NCBI GenBank assembly: GCA_948099385.1
Contig: CANUEZ040000161.1
Location: forward strand, 930,001 to 994,000
Reading direction: 5' to 3'
Source of the DNA: Fasciola hepatica
Lineage: Eukaryota > Platyhelminthes > Trematoda > Plagiorchiida > Fasciolidae
DNA length: 64,000 nucleotides
Part shown: piece by piece, positions 10,885 to 22,985 of the stretch
Layout of the letters: every line of letters begins with the position of its first letter
How positions within the stretch are numbered: the first letter of the stretch is position 1
Notes under the pieces: model-generated
Database searches by the model: none
What the model was told of the DNA's origin: nothing
The model's input: only the letters and a program-made list of their open reading frames with translations
Position numbers and translations under genes: made by a program

Positions 10885-13800
10885 CCATTCGACCCTAGTT
10901 TGCCTTTGTCGGCCCCCGTATCTTCTCTGGCAAGAGATCTGTAAGTCCCCTAGAGGTCATCCCTATTTAAGGTTTGTATGATTTTCTTTTATATTCATTG
11001 AATTTCGTGTTATAACACGGCTTTGTAAGTTTCTGCTGGTTGCAGTTCGCTTTCTCTTGTTTGCGTATCACTCTTCGCTGACCTGGATATAGTTTAGATT
11101 TAACGGATTTAACAATAGTGGCTTCCACAGGGAAATTTACAGATCACTATTCCAGAGAACGTACGAGGATTGATAACGACAAACTTGGGCCGAATGACCG
11201 GAAAAAGACATCAACTCTGGCTACCAAACGGTGCAGCTTGACTGGTCTGGACTTGATCACAGATCAAAAGTACCTACCGGTTGGAGACTCTATCCAGTCA
11301 AAAAGGGAGTTAGAAAGACATCGAGTGAACCCCGGACGAGATTCACCATGATCCCGAACAGAGATCATGGCTACACGGTCACAAGATGCACAGTGCGGTG
11401 GTTGTACACTTTTGCGTATGTGTTTGTGGGTGGGTGCTTCTGAAGATTATTTTGTTAGGTACGTGGATTAACTGGTTACAGAAATGGATCTCGGCAAACT
11501 GAATGTTAGTCTAGTGAAAACGGTCAAATAGGTTCGACAGATGGGCATGGTAAATCCAGTACCGCCACCCCAAAGCAGGTAAGGCTTTATTACACTTTAC
11601 TCGCTACCTTGCATCCCTCAGAACGACTGTGTACGACATTTGTACCATTAGTTCATGCCACAATTGCGGAAGTTAGGCTGAGGGTACGCCCTACTCACGA
11701 GAGAATACCCTACTAGTAGCTGACCAACTCTAACCAATAAAGTTTTCGAATGACCCGTCGCAATCGTCCTGTCCTACTGGTACTACGGAGATTTTTACCA
11801 TATCTTCAACCGCCGGCACATCCAGCTTCCTTAATGATGTGTCCCATTTGCTTCACTGGTAGGATTCTACTGTCCGGTATATTGCACTAGTCTGGTCCCC
11901 AGTGTAGTTGAAGCCGACAGTGAATCCCTACGAGGGTAACCGAATTTATTGCAATCTTCGATGCAGTTGTATCCTGCAGTGAAAAAGCCGAGTCACCTGT
12001 GCGGTTCTCCTCGAATTCAAATTCAGACGTCCTGGATATTTCTGGTCGTAATATAGTCTCGGTGGATAGACCGTTCACCGACCTCATTTCCGCCGAGTGT
12101 TGGCCTGTGGGTCTGAGAATTACTGAACCTACCACGGTTCTGAAAGCACACCGTCGTCTACAGGTTCCGACACGCTGATCTAGTAACCGTGAGCCTCTGG
12201 GATGTTTACCCCAATCAACAGTTATACTCTCTTGTTTTTGATTTTTTCAAAATGAATATTAGATCCAGCCAGCAGTTCGGCTGCTCAGGTGGGTGGAAGC
12301 CTTCTTTATTAATAAGGCCTCGGAAGCATACGCGCTTTCGACTTGTGTTCACTAGTCATCTTTAATTGACTCTCCATTGAATTTGGTTTCCGAGGCTGTC
12401 ACAGTCGTGGTTCCGGCGCTGGGAGTTACGCTGAGTCGAGCTGATGGTCCATTTATCCCTAGCATCTGATAGGCCTCCGTAGATACAACAGTAGGACCGG
12501 ATCAGTTTTCAAGGAGACCATATGTTTCCCTCGAGCCCTTTCGTCCTATCACTCTGAATGGAATTAAATCGCATGAGGACGGAGGGAGTTTCTGAGGTCA
12601 CAGAATTTACACTGACTGTGCTGTAGAGAGATATGAACCCTCAGTAAATTAGGATGGTGTCCACTGAAACCGTGTTCCACGTAGCGACCGGTCAGACCTT
12701 AAACGTCTGAAACTTCTACTTGATTCTCTAAACACTCTAAATCTTGCCTTCGGAATTAACTGACAGAAATTTATCGCATGAGTCTAGATCGCGTGGCTCA
12801 CGGCATAAACAGTACCGCTAATCGCGGGGACCAGCTTTGGTGTTCATTCTGCGTCACACATCATAACTCTGTTAGGTAACCTCCTCCCGCCTGAACGGAG
12901 AGACGATAGTTGCAATGGTGTCTTGGCCACGACCAGCTTTTCCCCGAAAATATGACTAGCTGCCAAAACAAAATTTTCCAGTCCCCAAGTATTTTGCCCA
13001 GAACCATATCTATGCATTTTAGTTGCATATATTCCAGAAGGCCTCGAATAATCTCCTTTTATAGTAGTCGGGCGGTTCAGCGTGGATTACTGTCCCATTT
13101 CCGTTTGAAAAATCTCAGTGCTATTGACTTGTGGTACTAGTTTCCGGAGACCATTTAAGTGGCTTGATTTTAACTTACGCCCATGGAGTATGGAAGTTTT
13201 CAACCATGTCGTCCAGGCAACCTAAATGTATTCCGAACATCTGCATTGCCGTTATGTATCCGTCCGACGGTGACAACACCACGCAGTACTCTACGGCCTC
13301 TCTGGCTTTAGTGACACAGTTATGGATCAAGTAGCGTAACACGGGATTATCCTAAATAGTTGAAATACTTATTATTTTTTACTGGTTGGCTACAAGAAAC
13401 CGCATTTGACACTGGCCGACACCATCCATCAAACAATCGCTTCGTACATCTCTGCGCTGTACACCTTCAACACTGTGAACCATGGTCGTCTGTAGTATTC
13501 CGTCCTTATCCGTCCCTGCAATTTCACTTATCTTTAAGGACCTCTTTCCCCGCAAAGTTATTTCCAAAGACATCAGTACTACTTCGTCTTCTCTAAGACT
13601 TCTGTGCCCTGACAGCTGCTTTTGTCTTACTTAGAGAGTCAAAACTTATGGTACTACACTTTTCCACCCTTCAGGATGGAAGAGGAGTCATCAACCTCGG
13701 ACCCGCAACAGCTGCAGTGGACAATATTTCATTGCATCACTCTATCACACGTTTAACTTTACCGATTCCCTTGATAATCCAGCACCTCTAGCGGATTGTT

Positions 13801-14963
13801 GAGGAAACCGAGGCCGTCAAATTATGCTATTCTCTACTATGGTGACACCTTGATTGGGTAGACTAAACGGATGTTTGAAAGTTGTCGGGAAGTCGCAGTA
13901 ACTCAGTCGCCAAGCGAAACAACAGGCTTTGTATTGTTATCGGACATAGCTTTCGCAAAGGGCCCTAAAAGCCCCTGCCTAGTAGTTCCTCCTCAGTATC
14001 CACCTGCAGTGGCAACTCACCGAAGGCTTCTTTGTGATCCATTGTTAGTAGTTTTATCCTAACTTTTTCTATTTCTTCAACAGAGGTTTGCTTTACGTTC
14101 AACATAGATTCACTTGAAAGTAAGAAGTAAACCGGAAACTAGTAGATTCGGTGCCCCTCATCGCCGTGACCTCGAAACCATTAGCAACCACATTAGCTCC
14201 CTTAGGTCCAACATTTGTTATATCTCAGAGATGTTGTCGGGAAACGCATAACTATCAGCTTACTTGGCTCCAACCCAGATTCTTGCTGGCAACAGTCCGA
14301 GGCTCACGCCGTTGTGTTGTAGCCTGGATGCTCTGCAATGAGTCCCGTTGATCGGATTGATTGACTTCCGGTTACTTGGTACTCTTGAGTGAAGCGTTCA
14401 ATGATGCCCATCACCTTAGCCTTTGATGATACAAGTTTTGTCTAACCAGCATTCACCTAACCTATGATTCCCCTACAGGCCAATAAAACGCAATCTCTTT
14501 ATTCACGCTCGTGCCCCATCGCTGATATCTATCGAGCAGCAAGTCTCGTACTGGTTAACACTGAGTGGCCCTCTTCACACATGGCCCAGACTAGTGAATG
14601 TTTCTCTTCAATTCCCGTGTTAATGGCTCAAGCAGATTCTGACAGACGCTGACAAGTTTCTCAAGTGACTTGATTTATCCAGTTGGTTACCCTATTTCGA
14701 TCTGTGATTCGTCCAAATTAATCCTCGCTGTAGACGACACAAGCTCAGTCCATTCGATAACGGTCAGTTCAAGGCCATTCCTGTGTCAAATGATTAATCA
14801 TTTCAGTCCATTTTGTCTGTGAAGCGAGCGGAAGTCCCTTACCTATTTGTTCGAGGGTAGCCAGTGAGTTGAGTTCGGCAGTAAACTCCTCTGCTCAAGG
14901 CCAATCATCGGACTCTCCCTCCCAACTGCTAGACAAAATAGTACATCTGCATCAACCCGGCTG
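10883..14963. other. Unassigned region, about 4 kb
   Basis: Many short frames on both strands, none above 82 codons, and none with a family signature that I recognise. It is somewhat more GC-rich than the rest. Decayed elements of a type I cannot name are possible. No tRNA, splice-bounded exon or tandem repeat could be supported. Confidence 0.35.
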
Positions 14964-15482
14964 TCAGGGAACCCTTCCATTAGATCGTCTAACAAAGGGC
15001 ATGCTACTTTGTGCGAATGATCGAATAAATTCCCCAGTACTTCGCACATGGGTAGTAGCGTAATGAACTTTAGGATTGCCTCTGGCGGTTTCCCCCACAA
15101 CAATGATTGAGGTAAAAGAGGCTTTGTCCGTCATCCTTAACCATCGAAACAAACTACATCGGAAATTGTCTAACGAACTTCTAGCACTGACGGGACAACC
15201 ATCAGAAGGAAACAAACCAACTTCCGGTAGATCTAAACTACGTGTAATGAAGGTTGTGGCCTTACATGCAAACTCGTATTCAATAATCGATGCAGCAGCT
15301 GACTCTATCCGTTCTTCGTAATGCATATGCTCACTGGAATTTGTTCCTAGATGCTGCCGAATAAAATGATCGACTCTTTTATCACATTCGTTCCTTTCTA
15401 AAGAGGGTACAGATACACTTCCTTCGAAATCCTCGTCTAACCCCATGGAGCTTTTTTTGTTGTTTCCTTGAAAGGCCTTCAT
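14964..15482 (-). CDS. Unrecognised open reading frame, 172 codons
   Basis: The longest non-transposon frame in the window. It is open on the minus strand from 15482 to 14964 and starts MKAFQGNNKKSSMGLDEDFE. Composition is protein-like, with an acidic N-terminal part, an RVDHFIRQHLG segment in the first third and a SFTSIIVVGETARG block near the C-terminus. The opposite strand is also open over part of the same interval (15076-15321, 81 codons), so coding strand is uncertain. I see no signal peptide, transmembrane stretch or known motif. It could be a host exon, an old mobile-element piece or chance. Confidence 0.2.
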   Translation of the reverse strand: MKAFQGNNKKSSMGLDEDFEGSVSVPSLERNECDKRVDHFIRQHLGTNSSEHMHYEERIESAAASIIEYEFACKATTFITRSLDLPEVGLFPSDGCPVSARSSLDNFRCSLFRWLRMTDKASFTSIIVVGETARGNPKVHYATTHVRSTGEFIRSFAQSSMPFVRRSNGRVP

Positions 15483-16721
15483 ACCACTGTCGTGTTTCCT
15501 TCAGGTGGTGTTCCTCAAGTTCGGTTAAAGAAAATTAAGCCTAAACTCTTAACTAAGCTGATTAGATCCATTATCCTTGGAGCCATGAGTTGGAAAACTA
15601 GCGTGAGGGACTTGTCGATATTCTGGAATGATCTGATTCGATGCATTTTCACAGTCAGCAAAGTTCATTCTTGTAATTGTCTTGGAAGTCCTCGTAGCTA
15701 TCTTTGTTACACGAGGGACTTTGCTGGACTAACGTGACAGCCAGAAGTGACTGTGAGGATTCATCAAAAATTCTGTGTAGACAAGATGGGTAAAAGGTAA
15801 TCCTTAGTCCCAAGGGTCCTGGAAATCAAGAACAAATTGATACTGTTATTGAATTATCATTACAACAACAAGTTAATCATAACTTTAAAAGTGGGACTTA
15901 GTCACTGTCCAGTCAGGGCCCCAAAATTCGATGTCATAGATCTGACACAAAGAAATCAACGTTGAATCGAGAAAAGAATAATCATAAGAATGCCCAGCAA
16001 TGCGAGTGTTCCCAAAAGGAAGATTTCGGTGATTTTGTTATGGTCAGCGTGACAACCAGTATCAGCAACACAAGCAGCAAGTGCTCGCTCTGGAAAAGTT
16101 TAACCGAAGCCGACCCGCAATAAACAAACGTGGGTAAAGAAGTTCTTCTCGCTATAACACGAGTTGGGATTAGGAAAAAATTGGTAGAATAGACTTTCCC
16201 AACGAGAGAAGAGGGAAACATAACGGTCAAAACGCAAAAGGAGCTGGTGCAAAAAAAAGTGTCGGTTAGAATTGCACCGGGGCAGTCGTCAAAAACAGTA
16301 ATACCGAGAAAACGAAGTGAGTAAGTTACAAATTCTCACGACTTTAAGCTCAGGTTGCTTGGGGATGGGCCACAATAGGGGGGGGGGGGGTGCAGGTGGT
16401 CAACAAAGAAATCAAAACCCTAGACCACAACGAAATCACGCACGCTAGCTTCATTCACGTTTTCGTTATTGCAAAACCACGGACCCTTTATTCGTCATCC
16501 TGCTCTAACCCATTTCCAGCCAAGTGCCAGACCCTCAACCTATCAGTGATTAGTACGAATCAAATAGTTACTTTAGGGTTAACACTTGATTGAGAGAATA
16601 CGCAACAGCTGATCAAGGAAATCAGTTTTGATAGATAAAGGAAGCTGAAAAGCTTGAAAACTGAAGATACGGAGTGAGGTACTCTATGACTAGGTTTACC
16701 GAGAAGTCCTTGAGCAATTTC
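15483..16721. other. Unassigned region with a poly-G tract
   Basis: No recognised coding segment. A G13 run lies at 16378-16390. Confidence 0.4.
16378..16390. repeat. Poly-G tract (G13)
   Basis: A homopolymer run of 13 G. Confidence 0.95.
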
Positions 16722-17021
16722 ATCCGAATAGCAAAATCAATTACTTTTCATTTCGTTCAAGGTAAGGAAGCACCTTAGCTCACATTCAATTCTCGCCACC
16801 CCCACAAACGGGAATCATGATTGATGTATAGAACATGGATTGTTATGAAACGAGCCCTGCTTTCCCAGTATTGCATTAGAACAAAACAAGTTAGGGTAGC
16901 CAAAATTGGCGTGCTGAAATGTCAAACTACTGTTCTAATAAATACAGACGTTGGTTATTTACATGACTCAGATGGCTTGAATGATCTTAAAGTGTATCAA
17001 CGAGGATGCCAAATACAATTA

Positions 17022-17069
<48 letters not shown>

Positions 17070-17362
17070 CCTCCTTCCTCCCAACTTATACCCTGTTGAA
17101 AAATCGCATAACAGTGAACCGGATTTTGAACGGATTGATCACGTAGATGATGCCTCGTTCCCATACTCAGGCATGCTTAATCATGTTCTACTAAACAGTT
17201 TTCTCGTCACATTTGGTTCGTAAACGAAGTTTCTTCGGGCTATAAATTCTGGTTAAACTGATGATCTCTCAAGTATCGGAACAGACAAATGGCTTGAGGT
17301 ATATGGTTTTCTGAGTTGGTTCAAGGAAGAATACTGGCAAATAAGGAATCGGTAATTAGGTT
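16722..17362 (+). repeat. Repeat A, left copy (inverted partner 38197-38818)
   Basis: A segment of about 640 bp that recurs as a reverse complement at 38197-38818. By eye the match is almost base for base apart from the CA-tract length and a few substitutions (for example GTTGGTTA against GTTGATTA in the middle). Sequence flanking both ends differs between the copies. Frames inside (16821-17099 and 38410-38715) are shared but resemble no protein I know. It lies in the same order and orientation relative to repeat B in both copies. Confidence 0.92.
17023..17062. repeat. (CA)n microsatellite inside repeat A
   Basis: About 20 CA units followed by CACGCACAC. The inverted copy of the same locus (38487-38513) has roughly half as many. 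Confidence 0.95.
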
Positions 17363-17599
17363 TTCGAGAATACTTCCAGACTAATAATGGTAATTGGCAA
17401 CATTTTGAATATTCAAAATCATCATGTAGATAATCAAAACTAGCTGAATTCCGCCACCCTTGAATAATAAGTATTTGTATTTGACCAGATTTTTGTGTAG
17501 ATAGATATCCACGTTTCAGTCTGAAACGATCTATACTCAGCAACTCATCGAATCAAGGGGCTGGAAAATGAGCTATTACCTAAGCTAATTGGTAAGAAA
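17363..17599. other. Junction between repeat A and the minus-strand LINE
   Basis: Sequence with no counterpart in the inverted copy; it may be the LINE 3' untranslated region. Confidence 0.35.
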
Positions 17600-19700
17600 T
17601 TCGGCTGATACTTGTGCCGGAGCTGCGAGGATTCGGGCCAGATAAAGAATAGTAGGGTTTTTGTGTGGGGGGGGGAGTGGATCCAAAAGAAAAACTGGTA
17701 GAAGCTGCAGAGTTACATTTGGATAGATCATTTCACAAAGAGTGAGCCCTATCTACAAGGATTTTGTAGGCGAAATCTCCACATACGGCCAGGTGTATTT
17801 CGCACAACTTAGCAGATAATTCAGCCACGAGTCTGAAAGACCGGTAGGAGGTAGAATTTGATGACGAATTTTAAAATCTCTCTACAGTAGACCGGCAAAA
17901 ACAACACAGGAACAGCAGAGAAATATTATTCTGTCCTGCTTTAAAGTGCCTACTCTTTCGGACTTGGTGAGATAGCCGGCGTAGTTTCCTCAAGCAATTG
18001 AGCTGTGAGATGATCCCTTGAAATCTGCATGGATGGTGACTCCCAAGTATTTGACACAGCCCATTCCGGCTAGTTGTTCCGTGGAAATAAAAGATGGATC
18101 AGAAGTATAAACCAATCGAGAAAGGGTAAATATGCATTCAAAGCTTTTGGACAAATTTGACGTCAAGCCACATCGAACAGAGAAATCATAAATATGAGGG
18201 AGATAACTGGAAAAATTATTGAAACTATGGGTTACAGAAACTGTTTGACAAAGGGCCCCATCATTGGCATATTTGAATGAATGAGCCAGATAAGTGGATG
18301 AAAGGTAGCTAATAAAAGTGGGGAATAAAGAGGGGAAAAGGCATAGCTCCCTAAAGAACTCCTGAATTGTTCACCGATGATTTGGATATTGTGAAGTTCA
18401 GTCTTGTGCACTGAGTTCTGTGGGTTGATTATTTAGATAACCATGTCAATAAATGTTTGGGACAGCCTAATGCTTCCAGCCTAAGAAGGAGGATAGACCG
18501 CGGAATAGAATCAACGGATAAGCAGTTCAGAAATGCACATTGCACATACTTCACTGATCAGCCCAAGGATTTGGTTATGCGGTGGACTGGGGAAGCGATA
18601 ACATCTAGAGTGGACCTACTCACTTTACAAACAAACTGTGAACGTCATAGGGAGAGCTTATAGAAACATTCAAACGTTTAAGAATCACACGCTCTGTAAG
18701 TTTAGGACCAGATGAAATTAGAGCAGTGGTACGAAAGCGTTTACCTATGATTCCAGAATTACAAGGTTTGGGTCGAGAGCTTTAGTGAAAGGTCTTCAGC
18801 AGTTCCAAATAGAATACGAGCACAACCGACCGTTTAAAAGAGAAGAAAAGTGCATCTAACTTCCGACTTATCCAAGGCCTTGTAGCAATATTCCTTCCGT
18901 CTTCTTAACTATTTCAGTATAAGAGAAGTAACACTACCATCACAGAGAAAAAGTGTTTCTAAGGAGCAGCACATGCCGAAAAATAAATTGGCCATCTCTG
19001 CCAAAAGTCTGACGTTGTTACTTGGCTGCGATTCGAAAGAAAACCGAGAAGATGTATGAAAAAAGGATTTATTTGGGAAAAGTATGTTGTCACGTGAACC
19101 TTTTTGGGGACTGATTTTTATTTCGCTGGTATGCCTGAAATAGTAGAAAGCAGACCGAGAGTATACCTTAGACCTAAACGGAAGCGTACAATGGTCATTT
19201 GTTGAAACAGGTGCACACAACTTAAGGGAGAATAATTCAGGACGATTGGTCATAATCCTGTCCGAAACAGAGTTGCCTCTGGTTGGAAAAAGCAAGAATA
19301 AGTTAGATCAAATGCTGTGAGAGTTTGGATGGAAGCATGTTTACAACTGCCTACCATGATAAGCTAATTGTCATCCAACAAAGAAACAAGTAAAGGTGAA
19401 AAGAGCCACCAAAAGATGAAATAGCTTTCTGCCTGCAGAAGGAGCTACGTTTGTTATGAGGTGCTTCTACAGCGAAAATATTTAGGATGAAACTGTATAA
19501 TAAAGTGATCAATACCGGACACGGAATATGAATGAACCACTTCAGAATTTTCACACCAGATGGAGTTGACATACGGGACCATCTCGCCCCCAATCGTCTT
19601 GGTGGTGGACTTCCTGCCCTTCCGGTGCAGTTTGAGGCAATCTATTAATTCGAGTGAGTCAGCAAAATGTGGGCTTGGCCGCGATTATTGTACACAAATC
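17600..19700 (-). mobile_element. CR1-like LINE, decayed copy with endonuclease and RT
   Basis: Read on the minus strand, the pieces run in LINE order. Near 19590-19480 there is an endonuclease block (PYVNSIWCENSEVVHSYS, then SGIDHFIIQFHPKYF). A HASIQTLTAFDLT block follows, preceded by VGSCK where VGDFN is expected, then PTRGNSV and MTNRPELFS (about 19280-19220) and NDHCTLPF near 19200. The RT follows: an SGVL-stop-GAMPFPL block (normally SGVPQG) near 18365-18320, KYANDGALCQ at about 18275-18247, and MGCVKYLGVTIHADF near 18070-18020. The catalytic YADD box reads YAND (complement of 18260-18271). Stops and frameshifts are frequent. This copy lies between repeat A and the tandem repeat and is absent from the shortened inverted copy at 36.6-38.8 kb. 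Confidence 0.8.
18909..19295 (-). pseudogene. CR1-like LINE endonuclease end and linker (broken)
   Basis: A 128-codon frame containing PTRGNSVSDRIMTNRPELFS followed by LCAPVSTNDHCTLPFRSKVY. This is the end of an AP-type endonuclease domain: the family SDH motif is preserved as NDH, with the His intact. The rest is the linker towards the RT. Upstream endonuclease parts are in another frame at 19351-19660. No functional start is present. Confidence 0.7.
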
Positions 19701-20732
19701 ACACAAGGATGAACATGAATGTGAGAAAAAAGAACCACAGTAAGATCCGAGGATTTCGCGATCTGAGAACTTATGTTAGTATTGAACAATGACGAGACGG
19801 AAATCTTCGCTGAATTAGTGATATAAGGGTCTTCCTATCAGCCAGCAAGGGTAGGTTTTTGGGTGGAACCCTAATATTTTGATAAACTTATGATAGTATG
19901 AATCTCATGGGGCAGAAAATCCAATAATCTATTTAAGTAGCAGTATTTCTGACCGCGTGTAACGACGTACAGCCTCCACAGCAGGCAAATTCCTCTTGCG
20001 GTGACTAACACATACATTTTCAGAAAACTTTGTGTGGCAAACACAGATCTGTCTATTTGGTACATCATATCAGGCCAATACAGTTCACGTACGGGTTGTT
20101 TTTGTAAAATTAGTAAAGTTAGTAAATAGTTCAGAGTATTCACTGTCGGGCTAATCATCATGCATTCCTGTGGATAAGCCCGCCACTGATTTCGCCGACT
20201 GTGTGTGTCTGTCTCACAATCTTGCCGACCTTGGGCCAGGAAAGAAGCAGTGCCTCGACAAACAGTTGTTGCGAAAGACAGATCTGTGTTTGCCCCATAC
20301 CGTTTTCTAAAAAAAATTGACCATAAGAATTATTGCAGAAAGGTGGCGCAGCCAGTCCAAAGGCGCGAGTAGATGGATATAAGAGCGACAAGAAAATTGA
20401 GACCAACCGAAACTCCTTTGAAAAGGTACACGAAGATTGTTTTTCAGTTATTAGCGATACAGGACGTCCCTTTCGTAATCAGTTAGTTAATTTTATCATT
20501 CGTGTTGGTCAGGCTAATTGCCATTTCGCATCCGCTTATGTACACCATACCGGATATCTCAATTTATCTTGGAGCATTCTTGATATCAATAAGGGTAGCC
20601 ATGAAAATATGCCCCATGCTGTTGCCCTCAATAAATCAGTTCAATAAAAGAATCAGGAAACTAGAGTGGGTTATTCACCACTTTTCGTGCAGAAAGTGAG
20701 TATTGTGTATGAGGTTGGGGAACCTACTGCGC
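19701..20732. other. Unassigned, possible 5' part of the minus-strand LINE
   Basis: A minus frame at 19871-20161 (96 codons) would be in the place of the LINE N-terminal region but carries no diagnostic block. The rest is unrecognised. Confidence 0.3.
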
Positions 20733-21661
20733 TAATGTGATTAACGGACAAGAGAAATCAATAGACAAATCTTACTAGGTCAATGATCTTTGGATTCAAA
20801 ACGAAATGATCAAATGTCCAATGAGTGCGAAAATGTTGACTTATTTGATGTTTTTGATGATGAACAAAACGAATCGATCGAAGCGAAACATTGATCAAAG
20901 AACAAACCACACTTGCTGTTAGCCAGTTAAAAAGATTGGAAATGTGAATATTTCATTACTGAATTGCACAGCATGTTGGTAGGTGAATCATCCTGACAGA
21001 TACTTAGTCAAGAAGATAATCAATTAGTCATTTCTCTGAAATTTGGGGAGTAATCAGAGTAAGATTATTCTGAGATCTTTATTGCGACTCGCGGCGTCCA
21101 ACTTTTCGATGTGAAGAATGCAAGTGGATTTCCCAAATACATACGATTCAGGCTCCTCGTGCCAACAATATATCCTCCGAATATATTGAGAATTCTAAAA
21201 GGCAGTAACAATCCCATGAAATGACCTGCATTATAATTACTAATGTGATTAAAGCACAAGGGAAGCCAATAGAGAAATCTTACTAGGTCAATAACCATCG
21301 CATTCAAAACGAAATGATCAAATGTCCGATGAGTGCGAAAATTTGACCTTCTTTCAATTAGATGCATTCGACGATGAACAAAACGAATCGATCGAAACGA
21401 AACATCGATCGAAGAACAATTCATATTTGTTGTCATTCAGCTAACAAGATCGTCATTGATGTAATTATTTAATTACTAAGTTGCATAGCTTATTAGTGGG
21501 TAAATCAGCTTTAAATGACTTAGTCAGATAGATACTCAGTTCGTTATTTAGTTGAAAAGTGGGGAGAAATCAGAGCTAGATTCTTCTACGCGAACTAGTA
21601 ATGTATTGAAAATTCTAAAAGGCAATAACAATCCCATGAATTGGCCCGCATCATAACTACA
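20733..21661. repeat. Two-unit direct tandem repeat, about 0.4-0.5 kb per unit
   Basis: Unit 1 (20733-21239) and unit 2 (21240-21661) share several ordered blocks. Both begin TAATGTGATTAA. Both carry a TCTTACTAGGTCAAT block, an AAAACGAAATGATCAAATGT block and an AACAAAACGAATCGATCGAA block followed by a CGAAACAT-GATC-AAGAAC block. Both end with AATTCTAAAAGGCA-TAACAATCCC. Divergence is substantial (roughly 75-85% in the blocks), so the duplication is older than the A/B inverted duplication. Unit 2 is also part of repeat B; unit 1 is absent from the inverted copy. Confidence 0.85.
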
Positions 21662-22520
21662 TAATTATGGGCAACAACTCGGAAGACACTTCTGAATGGC
21701 ATTAGAAACTAGATTCAAAATCAGCAATGCCGGGTAGATCCATTGTCCGTTAAGCTAACCCAATTAGGAGTGATAGAATTGGCCACTATATTTTGTCAGA
21801 AAACGGTGGAAGATACAAATAGTCTGAGTATCCAGTTCGTCGTATAATGTCACTTATCCTTAAATCTTCTCATCCACCTCACTCACCACTCCATGCTTTT
21901 CGGTAGTATATTGAATTGCTGTTATTCCAATTGCTTGCTTTTACAGTAATCAGTGATATCTCAGAAGAACCAAAATGAAACAGGTGCCGTTTCGTGAGCA
22001 AAATGCATAGGGTGATAATGATCAAAATGAAACATGGCTCAAACTGCAATTGAATTTGACACAATGTACTTCCTCCTTTGCAGAATTCCATTCGGGTTTA
22101 TATGCACACTCACAGAAGTCACGTGTTTCCTTCTCACTCCGTTTCTGGTCTAGCCGACACTTTCTTCACATTAATGAGAGTTTTTGTGTTAACTCCAGAC
22201 TGCGAATTAAATTGCATCCATCACCACACTTGATGTGTATTCAGAGAATGTGTGATTCTGATGAAAAGTGCACCTACATGTAAGACGACATGATTTGATA
22301 CCAATATGAAGTCATGCATGCTATGAGATCAATACATGGTGACTCGTTAGGAGGGCCTCGTTGTGAAGATGAGGTCGGATTATCAGTAGCTTTGCCTCTG
22401 AGATACTGTCATTCATGCATAAATGTCACATGACAACCAAACATAGTCTTACCAATGTGGCTCGTGAAACTTTATCAGCAATGAGTTGGAAGTTACCCAG
22501 TCATATTATACTTGAATTCA
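21240..22520 (+). repeat. Repeat B, left copy (inverted partner 36588-37870)
   Basis: About 1.28 kb, nearly identical (about 99% by eye) to the reverse complement of 36588-37870. The inner edge falls exactly at the start of tandem unit 2 (TAATGTGATTAA). The outer edge passes into CR1-like sequence that is also related in both copies but only about 80% identical. A 70-codon frame is identical in both copies (complement of 21879-22091, and 37018-37230). It begins MEFCKGGSTLCQIQLQ and matches no family I know; conservation there just reflects the recent duplication. Confidence 0.92.
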
Positions 22521-22985
22521 CTAATCCAATTATTTGAAATATCTTTCTTTAGAATATTCACGCATAGAATCTGGCCACTTTTGTGAAAGAGAATATGTCA
22601 TGTTCGTTCAACCAACTGGGGAATGTGGATGCCATCTTGCAGATGTTTCCGAGTATCTTGTTGGGGACAGTTGTTAGTGTATTCAGTAATTGACTGCTGA
22701 GGGCTTCAGTAAAATCTGATGGCTTTAGACAGTATTACAAGTGAAACTCGATTATCTGCCGATTGTGCACGGTAGCTCTGCTCTTTCTTTTGGTCCTTTG
22801 ATTACGCAAAAGACGTTTTTCAAGAGCATAATTGGAATCAGTATACGACCGAAGGTAGAAAAGCCTCTCCACCACTAATACGCATCACAGTTGAAGTTAG
22901 AAATGATCACTGATGTGCAAATTACACACTCAAAGTAGTGTCAGGTCTGTTGATGATATGATGCCGCTATTGTGCTCTAGACAAA
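22519..22985 (-). mobile_element. CR1-like LINE fragment (endonuclease end to pre-RT linker)
   Basis: On the minus strand a block of the form YTDSNYALEKRLLRNQ leads through EALSSQLLNTLTTV to NEHDIFSFTKVARF. This is the linker between endonuclease and RT in this CR1-like family. The same block occurs on the plus strand at 36216-36590 as EALSNQLLIMQTVV and NEHDIFSFTKVARFGARI. Each copy is fused directly to repeat B. Frame is not maintained across the whole interval. Confidence 0.65.

Noticed and set aside
15468..15737. LINE RT block FPSGGVPQV
   Set aside because: Resembles SSGVPQG, but no other RT motif precedes or follows it in order; probably chance.
16990..17099. His-Thr repeat protein
   Set aside because: It is a translation of a CA microsatellite.
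21879..22091. Conserved small protein of 70 residues present twice
   Set aside because: Identity with 37018-37230 is explained by the recent inverted duplication of repeat B, not by selection.
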